A stretch of 64,000 bases of DNA from Protonemura montana (lineage: Eukaryota > Arthropoda > Insecta > Plecoptera > Nemouridae): the NCBI GenBank assembly GCA_947568835.1, contig OX387605.1, forward strand, positions 7,444,418 to 7,508,417, in the 5' to 3' direction. The position numbers were made by a program, and so were the translations under genes. The number at the start of each line of letters is the position of its first letter. The first letter of the stretch is position 1. Below the pieces are notes generated by a model that saw only the letters and a list, made by a program, of their open reading frames with translations, was not told the DNA's origin and did not search any database. Shown piece by piece: positions 39,553-64,000 of this stretch.

Positions 39553-40690
39553 ATGAGAAAAATGAAGAAATCACAGGTACGGCAGAAGAAGCCAACATTC
39601 TTAAAAAATATTTCAAAGACACTGCTATTAACGTTTTAAATTAAAGTAAATTAGGAAACATTATCAAGCCTGAAATCTAAAAAATAACTAAAAAAAACTC
39701 ATCTAATAATAATATAATTAGGCGACAAAACCATCAGAACTTCTCTTTATTTCCTGTTAGTGCCAAGGATTTTTTAGATGCGCTCAACAAAGTGACTAAG
39801 AAAATATCTGCTGGTTTCGATGGTGTACCATGTCACATATTAAAACATGCTGGTGTCTTTTTAACTGATCCCTTAATTTTGATAATAAATTGCTCATTTT
39901 CAACTGGTATTTTCCCTGAACGGTTTAAGACTGCAGTTATAGCGCCTCTCATTTAAAGCGGAAGACACGATGAAGTGAACAACTAATAATAGGCCCCTTG
40001 CTCTATTATCGGGTTTTTCAAAATGAACCGAAAAATGTATTGTATTAAATTGCTATTATTTTTTGAGAAGTATACTCTCCGATAACAGATTGCCAGCACG
40101 GATTTAGGCATGGAAATTCTACCAACACAGCTATAACAAATTTCATAAATCGCATATATGATTCCTTGGAGAATCATTAATCGGTCATGATTTAAATCGA
40201 CATGAAATTAAAAAAAAAAAAAAATACATAAATCGGCTATGATTTCTGCAAAGCATTTGATATGGTAAACACCGATTTACTACTAGAGACATTAAAACGC
40301 TGGTGTCGCAAATGACTGAATAAAATCATATTTAAAAAATAGGAGACAAATAACAAAAGTGACTGACTCAAAGGGCACTAAATGTTTTTCAGATGGAGTC
40401 TATATTAATATCGGAGTTACACAGGACTCAATTATAGCCCTGTATTTATTTAATTTACAGACGATATGTCAGAAAATGCCCCGACTGGGCATTTAACCCA
40501 GTTCGCAGATGATACCACCCACTTTTTAACCTTTGATGATGGAGAAAATAAAGAAAACGATTATGCTCCTGTATCCAACTAAAATAGTTTAGCCGAAGAC
40601 CAAATTTCAAGATGGGTAACTCAAAATGATCTTTCCCTAAATAAATCAAAGACCGTTAGGCTCCAATTTCACCCGAAAAAAACATGTACA
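39553..40690 (+). pseudogene. Dead LINE reverse transcriptase in tandem copy 1
   Basis: Conceptual fragments in order are: EEITGTAEEANILKKYF (linker before the RT), LDALNKVTKKISAGFDGVP, ILKHAGVFLTDPL, FSTGIFPERFKTAVIAPL, a degenerate RPLALLSGFSK block, CKAFDMVNTDLLLETL, IGVTQDSIIALYLFNL and QFADDTTHFL with NDLSLNKSKT. This is the standard non-LTR palm order with the FADD catalytic core. At least a dozen stops and several frameshifts interrupt it. Confidence 0.85.
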
Positions 40691-41985
40691 ACAATTTAAC
40701 AAAATAAAATTCATCTAGAAACAATTGTACGTTAAAATTAGACAAAGACTGTTCCACATTTAGTAGTAAGAAATGGCAAATAGAGAATATTTTTATATGA
40801 AGCCTTTAACAGACTGTAAGCTAATTTTTTTTTAAATAATACTTCGTCCATTAAAACCAATGTTAAAAATTGTCTGTTAAAAAATGCCTTTTCCTCAGTC
40901 AGGGAGTGTTTACATTTCAAGCTAAAACATAGATTTTAGTTATTGGCTTGTCATATGCCACTATTTTCATGGTTTTTGTTGACGAAATAAAATGAATTCA
41001 ATTGAATTACAATCAAACGGAGTCCAATTCGGATATCCATTTTCCTCCACACATCCGGTGATGGTGGAAATTGTTCTTTCACCGTCGATCGATGCCGCCG
41101 CTGCCTCTTTTCGTTATTGTGATTGCATTTGGTGTCTGAGTTCGGCCGACGTGCGCTTCCCACTGTTCGCTGGCTTAATTTTGGTTCTTCTTCTATCTTC
41201 TAATAACACGGTCAGTGTTTCTACCAAATAAGGACGCCCCCCGTTTTAACGCCTCCAGCTATAGAGACAACCATAATAGCTTAGCTGCTTAGACAATCGA
41301 GCAATCAGTGCAATCGCCCCTCGTGTACAGGAATCCAGCCTCCAGCTATGTACGCGAATCACAGGTATTGACCGTGTAGTCTGTTAAGTTTACTCTTTCA
41401 CCCAGCTCCTGGACTTCAAATAATATATTTAAGGTTTCGTGCCGAGAACTGCGAAGATGGGTTGGCATTCTGAAAATCTATTTAGGCTTTCCTTTGATGT
41501 AATGTCCAAGCATGTAATGCATGGCATGATTGGGCGGATTTTTGTACTATTAAGTGTCACCGAATTGATCATGAATTTGTTATTTTGCGGTCCTGACTTC
41601 GAGGAATATATTTTCCATGCTCCTAAATGACATGAGAACCTCAAAAGAATATGTTGAAAAAATAAATCGGCGAATTTTCCTCACGCGTGTCCGTGGATAT
41701 AATTAGAACTTATTTTCGAACATTTCCTGGAAAATCTTTGAAAATCGCGTCCGGTGGAAGCACGAACGTGAACATCCTCGCCACCGCGTTTCCGCTACGG
41801 GACCAAGCGATCTCTGGCCATGTTACCTGACTTCCGAGAGCCAGGATGACGCGACCTTCTCCTTACTATCCCGAACAATTGAAATGAGTGGGAATTCGGT
41901 GGGAAGTTCTCAGTTTCAGCAATAACTCCTCCGCACGTGTGAGCATCTAAAATCGTTCCATACACAAACGATATCAAACTAATTT

Positions 41986-43123
41986 ATGAGAAAAATGAAG
42001 AAATCACAGGTACGGCAGAAGAAGCCAACATTCTTAAAAAATATTTCAAAGACACTGCTATTAACGTTTTAAATTAAAGTAAATTAGGAAACATTATCAA
42101 GCCTGAAATCTAAAAAATAACTAAAAAAAACTCATCTAATAATAATATAATTAGGCGACAAAACCATCAGAACTTCTCTTTATTTCCTGTTAGTGCCAAG
42201 GATTTTTTAGATGCGCTCAACAAAGTGACTAAGAAAATATCTGCTGGTTTCGATGGTGTACCATGTCACATATTAAAACATGCTGGTGTCTTTTTAACTG
42301 ATCCCTTAATTTTGATAATAAATTGCTCATTTTCAACTGGTATTTTCCCTGAACGGTTTAAGACTGCAGTTATAGCGCCTCTCATTTAAAGCGGAAGACA
42401 CGATGAAGTGAACAACTAATAATAGGCCCCTTGCTCTATTATCGGGTTTTTCAAAATGAACCGAAAAATGTATTGTATTAAATTGCTATTATTTTTTGAG
42501 AAGTATACTCTCCGATAACAGATTGCCAGCACGGATTTAGGCATGGAAATTCTACCAACACAGCTATAACAAATTTCATAAATCGCATATATGATTCCTT
42601 GGAGAATCATTAATCGGTCATGATTTAAATCGACATGAAATTAAAAAAAAAAAAAAATACATAAATCGGCTATGATTTCTGCAAAGCATTTGATATGGTA
42701 AACACCGATTTACTACTAGAGACATTAAAACGCTGGTGTCGCAAATGACTGAATAAAATCATATTTAAAAAATAGGAGACAAATAACAAAAGTGACTGAC
42801 TCAAAGGGCACTAAATGTTTTTCAGATGGAGTCTATATTAATATCGGAGTTACACAGGACTCAATTATAGCCCTGTATTTATTTAATTTACAGACGATAT
42901 GTCAGAAAATGCCCCGACTGGGCATTTAACCCAGTTCGCAGATGATACCACCCACTTTTTAACCTTTGATGATGGAGAAAATAAAGAAAACGATTATGCT
43001 CCTGTATCCAACTAAAATAGTTTAGCCGAAGACCAAATTTCAAGATGGGTAACTCAAAATGATCTTTCCCTAAATAAATCAAAGACCGTTAGGCTCCAAT
43101 TTCACCCGAAAAAAACATGTACA
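41986..43123 (+). pseudogene. Dead LINE reverse transcriptase in tandem copy 2
   Basis: Same decayed sequence as at 39553-40690 with the same stops and frameshifts, offset by 2,433 bp. It was duplicated after it had decayed. Confidence 0.85.
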
Positions 43124-44418
43124 ACAATTTAACAAAATAAAATTCATCTAGAAACAATTGTACGTTAAAATTAGACAAAGACTGTTCCACATTTAGTAGT
43201 AAGAAATGGCAAATAGAGAATATTTTTATATGAAGCCTTTAACAGACTGTAAGCTAATTTTTTTTTAAATAATACTTCGTCCATTAAAACCAATGTTAAA
43301 AATTGTCTGTTAAAAAATGCCTTTTCCTCAGTCAGGGAGTGTTTACATTTCAAGCTAAAACATAGATTTTAGTTATTGGCTTGTCATATGCCACTATTTT
43401 CATGGTTTTTGTTGACGAAATAAAATGAATTCAATTGAATTACAATCAAACGGAGTCCAATTCGGATATCCATTTTCCTCCACACATCCGGTGATGGTGG
43501 AAATTGTTCTTTCACCGTCGATCGATGCCGCCGCTGCCTCTTTTCGTTATTGTGATTGCATTTGGTGTCTGAGTTCGGCCGACGTGCGCTTCCCACTGTT
43601 CGCTGGCTTAATTTTGGTTCTTCTTCTATCTTCTAATAACACGGTCAGTGTTTCTACCAAATAAGGACGCCCCCCGTTTTAACGCCTCCAGCTATAGAGA
43701 CAACCATAATAGCTTAGCTGCTTAGACAATCGAGCAATCAGTGCAATCGCCCCTCGTGTACAGGAATCCAGCCTCCAGCTATGTACGCGAATCACAGGTA
43801 TTGACCGTGTAGTCTGTTAAGTTTACTCTTTCACCCAGCTCCTGGACTTCAAATAATATATTTAAGGTTTCGTGCCGAGAACTGCGAAGATGGGTTGGCA
43901 TTCTGAAAATCTATTTAGGCTTTCCTTTGATGTAATGTCCAAGCATGTAATGCATGGCATGATTGGGCGGATTTTTGTACTATTAAGTGTCACCGAATTG
44001 ATCATGAATTTGTTATTTTGCGGTCCTGACTTCGAGGAATATATTTTCCATGCTCCTAAATGACATGAGAACCTCAAAAGAATATGTTGAAAAAATAAAT
44101 CGGCGAATTTTCCTCACGCGTGTCCGTGGATATAATTAGAACTTATTTTCGAACATTTCCTGGAAAATCTTTGAAAATCGCGTCCGGTGGAAGCACGAAC
44201 GTGAACATCCTCGCCACCGCGTTTCCGCTACGGGACCAAGCGATCTCTGGCCATGTTACCTGACTTCCGAGAGCCAGGATGACGCGACCTTCTCCTTACT
44301 ATCCCGAACAATTGAAATGAGTGGGAATTCGGTGGGAAGTTCTCAGTTTCAGCAATAACTCCTCCGCACGTGTGAGCATCTAAAATCGTTCCATACACAA
44401 ACGATATCAAACTAATTT

Positions 44419-45556
44419 ATGAGAAAAATGAAGAAATCACAGGTACGGCAGAAGAAGCCAACATTCTTAAAAAATATTTCAAAGACACTGCTATTAACGT
44501 TTTAAATTAAAGTAAATTAGGAAACATTATCAAGCCTGAAATCTAAAAAATAACTAAAAAAAACTCATCTAATAATAATATAATTAGGCGACAAAACCAT
44601 CAGAACTTCTCTTTATTTCCTGTTAGTGCCAAGGATTTTTTAGATGCGCTCAACAAAGTGACTAAGAAAATATCTGCTGGTTTCGATGGTGTACCATGTC
44701 ACATATTAAAACATGCTGGTGTCTTTTTAACTGATCCCTTAATTTTGATAATAAATTGCTCATTTTCAACTGGTATTTTCCCTGAACGGTTTAAGACTGC
44801 AGTTATAGCGCCTCTCATTTAAAGCGGAAGACACGATGAAGTGAACAACTAATAATAGGCCCCTTGCTCTATTATCGGGTTTTTCAAAATGAACCGAAAA
44901 ATGTATTGTATTAAATTGCTATTATTTTTTGAGAAGTATACTCTCCGATAACAGATTGCCAGCACGGATTTAGGCATGGAAATTCTACCAACACAGCTAT
45001 AACAAATTTCATAAATCGCATATATGATTCCTTGGAGAATCATTAATCGGTCATGATTTAAATCGACATGAAATTAAAAAAAAAAAAAAATACATAAATC
45101 GGCTATGATTTCTGCAAAGCATTTGATATGGTAAACACCGATTTACTACTAGAGACATTAAAACGCTGGTGTCGCAAATGACTGAATAAAATCATATTTA
45201 AAAAATAGGAGACAAATAACAAAAGTGACTGACTCAAAGGGCACTAAATGTTTTTCAGATGGAGTCTATATTAATATCGGAGTTACACAGGACTCAATTA
45301 TAGCCCTGTATTTATTTAATTTACAGACGATATGTCAGAAAATGCCCCGACTGGGCATTTAACCCAGTTCGCAGATGATACCACCCACTTTTTAACCTTT
45401 GATGATGGAGAAAATAAAGAAAACGATTATGCTCCTGTATCCAACTAAAATAGTTTAGCCGAAGACCAAATTTCAAGATGGGTAACTCAAAATGATCTTT
45501 CCCTAAATAAATCAAAGACCGTTAGGCTCCAATTTCACCCGAAAAAAACATGTACA
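44419..45556 (+). pseudogene. Dead LINE reverse transcriptase in tandem copy 3
   Basis: Same decayed sequence as in copies 1 and 2, offset by 4,866 bp. Confidence 0.85.
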
Positions 45557-45984
45557 ACAATTTAACAAAATAAAATTCATCTAGAAACAATTGTACGTTA
45601 AAATTAGACAAAGACTGTTCCACATTTAGTAGTAAGAAATGGCAAATAGAGAATATTTTTATATGAAGCCTTTAACAGACTGTAAGCTAATTTTTTTTAA
45701 AATAATACTTCGTCCATTAAAACCAATGTTAAAAATTGTCTGTTAAAAAATGCCTTTTCCTCAGTCAGGGAGTGTTTACATTTCAAGCTAAAACATAGAT
45801 TTTAGTTATTGGCTTGTCATATGCCACTATTTTCATGGTTTTTGTTGACGAAATAAAATGAATTCAATTGAATTACAATCAAACGGAGTCCAATTCGGAT
45901 ATCCATTTTCCTCCACACATCCGGTGATGGTGGAAATTGTTCTTTCACCGTCGATCGATGCCGCCGCTGCCTCTTTTCGTTATT

Positions 45985-47661
45985 AAAGTATTAATATTTG
46001 AAAGGAAAATAATCTCTCCCGGCGCGACTGGAAATAGGTTTTCGATCCCTGTTCGGAGAGCGGCGCGCCGGATGAAAATTCATGGGGTTTAAATTGGATT
46101 GAATTAATTATCCGAAGGCATAACAGTTATTTTTGTGTTCTTTTCTCGGCAAACACGACTCGCGGGCATGCTCGTGGCTTGGGATGAGACAGCGCTGCCT
46201 AGCAGCCGACGCTAGAAACCTGCAGCTCCTTGAATTTCTCACTTAAATTCAAATTTTCGTTTATATTCTATTTGAAATGTTAATGGGGTTTTACCTAATA
46301 GATTATTTGTGAGTCTAATGCGGGATACGGGAGCTGAAGGCGTAACACCGGCGGCCTGTGCACTCGAAACTGTATGATTTACTCGCGTTACTGGCATGCC
46401 TTAGAACCAGGGGTTCACATTTACAAGCATAATTCGTGCATGCGCGTGAATTGTTCATGGGAAGTTAGGAAAAAATTGTACGCCCGAACTTCGTTTCGAC
46501 CATGCCTGATTTTAAATTTGTGATTCGAGTTCTTAACGCATTCCACATTTTGAGAAATGGGGGAAAATAAGCCACAGGCATTATTTTGTTTGACAAGTAC
46601 CGAGAGCCATGCAGTGTATTTTACGAGCTGGTGGAAGAATAATTGGTTATTTCTAACCACACTTTTTGCAGCAAAACTAATCCAGCTGACTTGCTTTGGG
46701 TTGGTTTTCTCGAGTTGAGTTTTCCTTCATTACTCCTCGTACCGTGATTATTGGTAAAAAAAAAGGGCTGGACGTCCTCCCGATTATTTGAGAGAAAGGG
46801 ATTGGCGATGTCGGTTCAGAATAAGAGTGCTCATTTAGACCAAAATATATGAGGCGCCTCGTCGGTAGGTACACTTAATAAGTACACCTTTACCATTCTT
46901 TGAAATTCGAATTAAAAAAGTATCTTACCTTGAAAACATTAACCGACGGGTAGACGCTCTTTCGTGGAGTCATTATTTTTCTAGTCCGATACTCAGTTAT
47001 TAATGACCACAGCCGTCATACATATATTCGGAACGCCAAGCAATCATTTCAGTTTGATCGGTCGTACCTATTCACATTTATTATTTACCCTCAGAATGGT
47101 GTGCATTTAATATTTACACATATCTTATAATTTAAAGTGTTTTTCTCGGCGAATACACTGGACAGCCGTAGTCTTTACTCATTATCTGTTATTATATGTT
47201 GACTTGTTAATGAACATGAGTAATCGGAATGGCAGTTTAGAAAACATAATTGATGTAATCGGCCGACTTTATTGGTAAGGTACCGCCATAGCCAAAGCCA
47301 TTTAGCCACGGGGTTAGCCAAGATAGAAGTCTGCACAGGAGATTGAACTAACCTATTTAATAACATAATATTACACAAAAAGATTTAATTTCAAGTCTGG
47401 ATCAATCAATGTGATTTTGAAACCCCCATTACGCACACCAAGGCGCAGAGAACGAAATGAAATGAACGAAAGCCTCATGTCTTACATGCCACGCCGATGG
47501 CGACAACGTTGCATCTGTCGCTATTATTTTGTCATTATGAGATTGCACTATTTGTGCACGTGATACGATGATTTCCACCCATTAAGATACGCTATTAATT
47601 GGTCTACACTCGCAGCCAAAACATATTAGTATATGATATAGTTTTTCCTTTCGGGGATCTT
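45985..47661. other. Intergenic region upstream of the secreted-protein gene
   Basis: No supported exon. A GGCGCGCC-containing GC-rich patch lies near 46060. Nothing else is recognisable until the core promoter. Confidence 0.4.
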
Positions 47662-47671
47662 TGTGAACTCT

Positions 47672-47701
47672 TATATAAAAGGAGCGTTTGGGAGTGTCAG
47701 T
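47672..47701 (+). promoter_or_regulatory. TATA box and TCAGT initiator
   Basis: TATATAAAAGG starts at 47672 and TCAGT, the arthropod initiator consensus, lies at 47697-47701. The A of the initiator is 27 bp from the first T of the TATA box. The predicted leader is about 39 nt to the ATG at 47738. This is the clearest core promoter in the window and suggests a regulated, strongly expressed gene. Confidence 0.7.
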
Positions 47702-47737
47702 AATTTTAATTCACGTCGCTCATCTCCGGCAGTGACA

Positions 47738-49559
47738 ATGAGACGGACACTTTTGGCGTGTTTTGCTTTGCTGGGGGTGGCATCGTCGTTGGCGCTACCA
47801 ATGGGAACCGGACCAATCTCCGTATACGGTGAGCACATGGCATTTGTCTAAGATTTCCTTTTGCTCATTATTTTTGAATTTTTTTTATTAATTTGGGAGA
47901 GATAGACGCAATATCTAAAAGAGGAGCTTCATGAGTTCATGTGTGACGGATTTTTGTCTGACCAATGGCATATTTGTCTATAATTAATGTACCCACTTAT
48001 GAACACCCACCTATTAACAATCGGGGAAAAACTGGTCTGTTTAAAACTCGACTTTGAGGTGATGCTGAAAACAAAATAGTTGTTTCAGAAATGTAAACTG
48101 AGCTTCCTTGTCATTAAGAAGTCTGGAAATGATTCGTGATGCAAACTTGCTTTCTTTCGGTGTCTAATTTTCTTCTTCTGCCAAACACCTTGACGTGAAA
48201 CTATAAACATAACTTCATTAGAACAAGGATTAGTTTTGCGGTTTAGACATGCGCAACAATCGAGAACCATTTTCAAATTTCATGACGTCTGTTGGACATG
48301 GCATGACGTGATTAATCGCAAAATTAAAACATGTTTAAAGAGTCGAAACAGATTTAGAGAGTGAAGCATTAGTCATAAATTAAACTGTGAGCATTACCAT
48401 TAATTGATTGCGTATTACACAAAAGAAACTCTCCATGAAATGTGATAGCGAATACGTTACTTTCATTTTCGCTGCCAGTTATCTTGATTAAAAACGTTGA
48501 TTAATATTTCTAGGGGTCGTTGATACGGTAATCGACGCCCAGCTAGAAACGTTCCGTGACAACTACCAGTCAGAGCTGGTCAAGCAGTTGAATATCGAGC
48601 CTCATTTGGCCGACAAACTTATCCGAAACCTCGGCTTTGACGACTACAGAAGCCGTCTGAAACACATCGGAGTCAAGAGTCTCCTCGACCACCCAGTCAT
48701 CATCCTGATGCGTACCAATCTTGACGACCCCAACGTCCTATCGGTGTACATGGTGAGGGAAGGAATCGCCCGCCTTGCAGAGAACCCCCTCTCAATGCCG
48801 ATTCTGGATGCCCTTCGCTCCGGAGACAACGTACCTGTCGTCTTCTCGCCCGCACTCCTCCCAGCCGAGAGCATCTTATCAGGACTCCACCTGGACCAGT
48901 CTGTCGCAATAATTTCAGAAACGTTCAACATCCCCAACTTTGCCAGGCTAGCCATCAGCTTTTCTGACATCCCTTGGCTTCTAGTAGAACCCAGACGCTT
49001 AATCGTGGACTTTGCCGAACGAGGACTGAAGGAAATCGGCGTCATCGAGATTGTCGGCGACGTCGTCACGCTTGTCAGTGACATGTCTTCCATGGGCGAT
49101 GTGTCGGAACTCCGCACCGCGAGCGTTGTCAAGAAAGTGGTTCCAGTTCGCAGCGGTTCGGTGGGAACGATGAGGGACAATTTTTCTTTCTTGAACTGGC
49201 CAGCGTTGAACCTCCCAGCAATCTCCGACGTCCCAGCGATCGTGCTCAACTTCCCGCTTAACATAATTCAGTCGCTCCTGGATTACATCCGGGAGCGGCC
49301 TCCTGTGTCAGTGAAGCCAATTGTAAATATTCCCACTGTGAAACCTGTGACGGAGCAGCCATCGGAGGGTGTAGAGGGTGCAAAGCCAGAGGAAACCCCC
49401 GGAAAAGGTCCAGAAACCAAACCAGAGGGAAAGCCAGAGGGCAAGCCAGAGGGTAAGCCAGAGGAAAAGTCGCCGGGACATCGCGGAGGCCATCACAAGG
49501 AAAAGCAAGAGGAGAAGATGTTGAAAGTGGAGAGTATGCAAGCTCCTACCTCATTGTGA
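47738..49559 (+). CDS. Unrecognised secreted protein with Lys/Pro/Glu/Gly repeats (two exons, 378 aa)
   Basis: Coding exons: 47738-47828 and 48514-49559, with one phase-1 GT-AG intron placed just after the signal peptide, as in many arthropod secreted and cuticle genes. Residues 1-20 (MRRTLLACFALLGVASSLAL) are a strong signal peptide. The central ~230 residues are hydrophobic and charged in alternation, without Cys after the signal peptide. One NFS glycosylation sequon is seen. The tail has KPEGKPEGKPEGKPEEK (four tandem units), a GHRGGHHKEK stretch and a charged end. I do not recognise any family. An extracellular structural or secretory role is an inference from the signal peptide and low-complexity tail. 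Polyadenylation signals lie at 49709-49714 and further on. Confidence 0.85.
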
Positions 49560-49708
49560 AATAGTGATATCAGGCGTAATGTGTACTTGTTTGTAAACAC
49601 CGCGCAGTTTCATTTCGGCGTTCTTTTATTTTGACTCCGAACATTGCCTCTTGAGTGTGAATTATTGTTATCATTATTATTGTAATAGATTTCCGGTGGT
49701 GGGATTTG

Positions 49709-49714
49709 AATAAA
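49709..49714 (+). terminator. Polyadenylation signal of the secreted-protein gene
   Basis: AATAAA lies 150 bp after the stop codon. Another AATAAA lies near 49970 and could give a longer 3' UTR. Confidence 0.55.
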
Positions 49715-49719
49715 AACTA

Positions 49720-50420
49720 GAACCTTTACGAAAAATCATTAATAACCACGTACAAGAACACCAAAACGTGCACGTGTAAGAAAAGAGTGCGGATTGCAAT
49801 TATAGGAAAATGTTGATTCTAGAGTGTGCCTATGTATTTTACAACTCTATAGCGGTTTTATTTTGAGAATGTTCCTGTATGCGGTATTGATACTATTGCG
49901 AACTGTGTACCAAACATTGAGTGTTTACTTTAGTCTAGTCGCATATGGTTGGCAGGCAAGAGTGCGAGCAATAAAGTTATAAAAAGAATGTAGCAAATAT
50001 TATGTACGAAACAAAATTGGAGGGAAACACGTTAAGAGTGTTGCAAAATAGTTGGTTAAAACTTAAAAGTGTTACAAGTTCCAATTTGATATCGAAAACT
50101 GTCCTCTAAAGCGTTATTCTCCTTCACAAGATCTCCACTGTCTCAAATGGCGTATAATAAAATACAAATATTCCTTACTATACGTTGCTTATTCCATATA
50201 TCTTTCACAATTGGATGTCAAAACGTCACTAAACGACTACAACATCAAAAAAACGTAACATTACATGAACTAAATATTTGAAAGCGGCATGTGGAAATCC
50301 GGCACGACGAATGAGCCAGCCAGTTATTGGCTAGGGGATGCGGGGCCTTTGCCCATCGAGTGACTCACTCATTACTCATTGCCTGCGCTCTGCGAGCCAT
50401 CGAAGTACATTACGTATACA
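49720..50420. other. Intergenic region
   Basis: AT-rich, no gene seen. The right part may belong to the SINE upstream flank. Confidence 0.4.
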
Positions 50421-50426
50421 GAAGCA

Positions 50427-50870
50427 GCTGGCCTGTGCACATTGACCGAACGGTTGGGCATAATGGACACACCGGTTCTCGTGAGATCACCGAAGTTAAG
50501 CCAAATAACGCAGAGTCAGGTATTAGATGGGTGACCATCAATCACATGACCAGTTCTGTTCGGGAGAGAGGTTGGAGAAATGAAAGCTAGTACAATACTT
50601 CATTCGCCTTGCTTATCAGCATGGATTTGTGGAGGAATCCTGTTGTTCGTGTTGTACCGTCTTTCACAAGGGACGTTAAGCCGGTGGTACCTTTGGTGTT
50701 CTTCGATACGAGTAGGCTACGTGCCAGCACCGGGTTTCCCCTCCTCCCTTCTGGGCTAGGTTAGGTTCAGCATCATCCTCTCCATCATCCACTCATTCAC
50801 CGACGCTTTTAGACCAGTGCCGCATGGCCAGATGTAAAAACAGTGAGTCGTTAAACACCGCAAATCAATT
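50427..50870 (+). repeat. SINE with a 5S rRNA-derived head
   Basis: From about 50470 the sequence matches 5S rRNA: ACCGGTTCTCGTGAGATCAC, CGAAGTTAAGCC (box A region) and TTAGATGGGTGACC (box C region), in 5S order and spacing. A unique body follows (CAGTTCTGTTCGGGAGAGAG, GGAGGAATCCTGTTGTTCGT, GAGTAGGCTACGTGCCAGCA) and a tail with TGGCCAGATGTAAAAACAGT and GTCGTTAAAC. The body is shared with the antisense copy at 22424-22886. A 5S-headed retroposon is the SINE3-type layout. The region before 50460 matches 5S only poorly. Confidence 0.75.
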
Positions 50871-50879
50871 AATCTGTAT

Positions 50880-51559
50880 GATGGTTTTTAGACTCATGTC
50901 TACTTGAATTAGCCTTAGCACTAGTTTTAAGAAAACCCATTCCAAATAGTTTTTGTTCAATCAATCTGTGCACATTGATCAATCCGGGCAGCCGGCCAGG
51001 CATTATCCTGGATGCAGGGAGCAGATCGGATAGCCATGTCCAACTGACAGACTCATCCTCCACGAGGGCTCTCGTCCCAGCCAGCTCGTATCACCGCTGC
51101 AGTCAAACAAAGCCCTTGTCGCTGCCAGCAGCCATCAACGTGACCGGCCACGGCCAGAAGACGCCCATGAGGTTTGAGTCTATCCCAAGTCGCCGAGATG
51201 GCGATTCCTCTTTCGCCAGCAGGAAAGTTGTGCTGAAGGAAGAGAGGAGGAGAGTGTACGGACTATTGATCTCTTCGGCGCGACCCCCGTCGTCGTTCTA
51301 ATGTCATTTCATGCAGGCAAGTGGATAGGGGTTGAAACGACCCCTACCGCCCGACCTGTTCTGGCAACCCACCCACTGTACAGAGAGGTGCCCACGTCCC
51401 GCTCACGTCTACAAAAGCGGATCTTCAATATTGCTTCGCCGTGCAATAACCGTCAAACACCTTCCATTTTGTCTCTACACTCGCCTCCCAATTGTGGGAT
51501 GGTTCTCGATGATACATAGCCGATCCCTCCACGAAATACGTTTTGTGTTCACCCCAACT

Positions 51560-51560
<1 letters not shown>
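50880..51560. other. Intergenic, increasingly GC-rich
   Basis: Open stretches occur on both strands because of base composition, but none has a family match or splice context. Confidence 0.4.

Positions 51561-64000
<12,440 letters not shown>

Larger units (their letters stand above)
38686..45984 (+). repeat. Three head-to-tail copies of a 2,433-bp unit
   Basis: Copies: 38686-41118, 41119-43551, 43552-45984. Each begins GTGATTGCATTTGGTGTC and ends CTCTTTTCGTTATT. Landmarks recur at exactly +2433 and +4866. In the portions compared, the only difference noticed is one base at 45699 (A where the other copies have T). Each unit holds about 0.86 kb of unrecognised sequence, then a decayed reverse transcriptase, then about 0.4 kb ending near a GC-richer segment. 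The outer flanks (before 38686 and after 45984) do not resemble each other and no target-site duplication is seen. Confidence 0.95.

Noticed and set aside
48644..49264. 206-codon frame antisense to the secreted-protein gene
   Set aside because: It is a shadow of the codon pattern of the plus-strand exon, which has a signal peptide, promoter and splice sites.

Overview
The window looks like animal nuclear DNA, most likely from an arthropod and probably a hexapod. Genes are split by GT-AG introns of about 60 bp to several kb. One promoter has a TATA box followed by the arthropod-type TCAGT initiator. The GPx4-like enzyme uses Cys rather than Sec, as in insects. Polymerase III SINEs, LINE remnants and a MITE are interspersed. 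The species cannot be named from sequence alone.

Layout. 1-2878: intergenic, with a tRNA-derived SINE. 2879-10551 (+): five-exon Shisa-family gene. 13571-14729 (+): three-exon kinetochore protein resembling CENP-P. 15.0-16.7 kb: LINE remnants. 17004-23100 (+): eight-segment region holding the seven coding exons of NOL8. 23460-24802 (-): five-exon small membrane protein with a PPxY tail, convergent with NOL8. 26261-30184 (-): eight-exon EF-hand/WD40 protein of the WDR49/EFCAB8/WDY type. 31843-33076 (+): Cys-type GPx4-like peroxidase. 33189-33804 (-): NXNL2-like thioredoxin-fold protein, convergent with the peroxidase and divergent from 34059-36886 (+), RNA polymerase subunit RPABC1 (RPB5). 38686-45984: three nearly identical head-to-tail copies of a 2,433-bp unit containing a dead reverse transcriptase. 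47738-49559 (+): unrecognised secreted protein with a strong core promoter. 50.3-50.9 kb: SINE with a 5S-rRNA-derived head. 51.5-52.1 kb: CpG-rich promoter-like DNA. 52145-52565 (+): first coding exon of a ZSWIM5/6-type gene whose first intron fills the remainder.

Most exon models were joined by hand from splice consensus and reading phase. In every complete gene model the phases close without a stop, and protein lengths match the known family for RPABC1 (210 aa), CENP-P (294 versus about 288) and NXNL2 (145 versus about 156).

The most interesting observation is in RPABC1. Two alternative versions of the fourth coding exon lie 462 bp apart. Both are 79 nt, both have the same phases, and both encode the conserved C-terminal assembly segment with seven amino-acid differences. 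Because 79 is not a multiple of three, the two cannot be included together in frame, so this looks like a mutually exclusive exon pair in a core polymerase subunit. Other notable items are the very young 2.4-kb triplication of a long-dead LINE, a nucleoredoxin-like protein whose active-site first Cys is Ser, a MITE with about 50-bp terminal inverted repeats, and 5S- and tRNA-derived SINEs.
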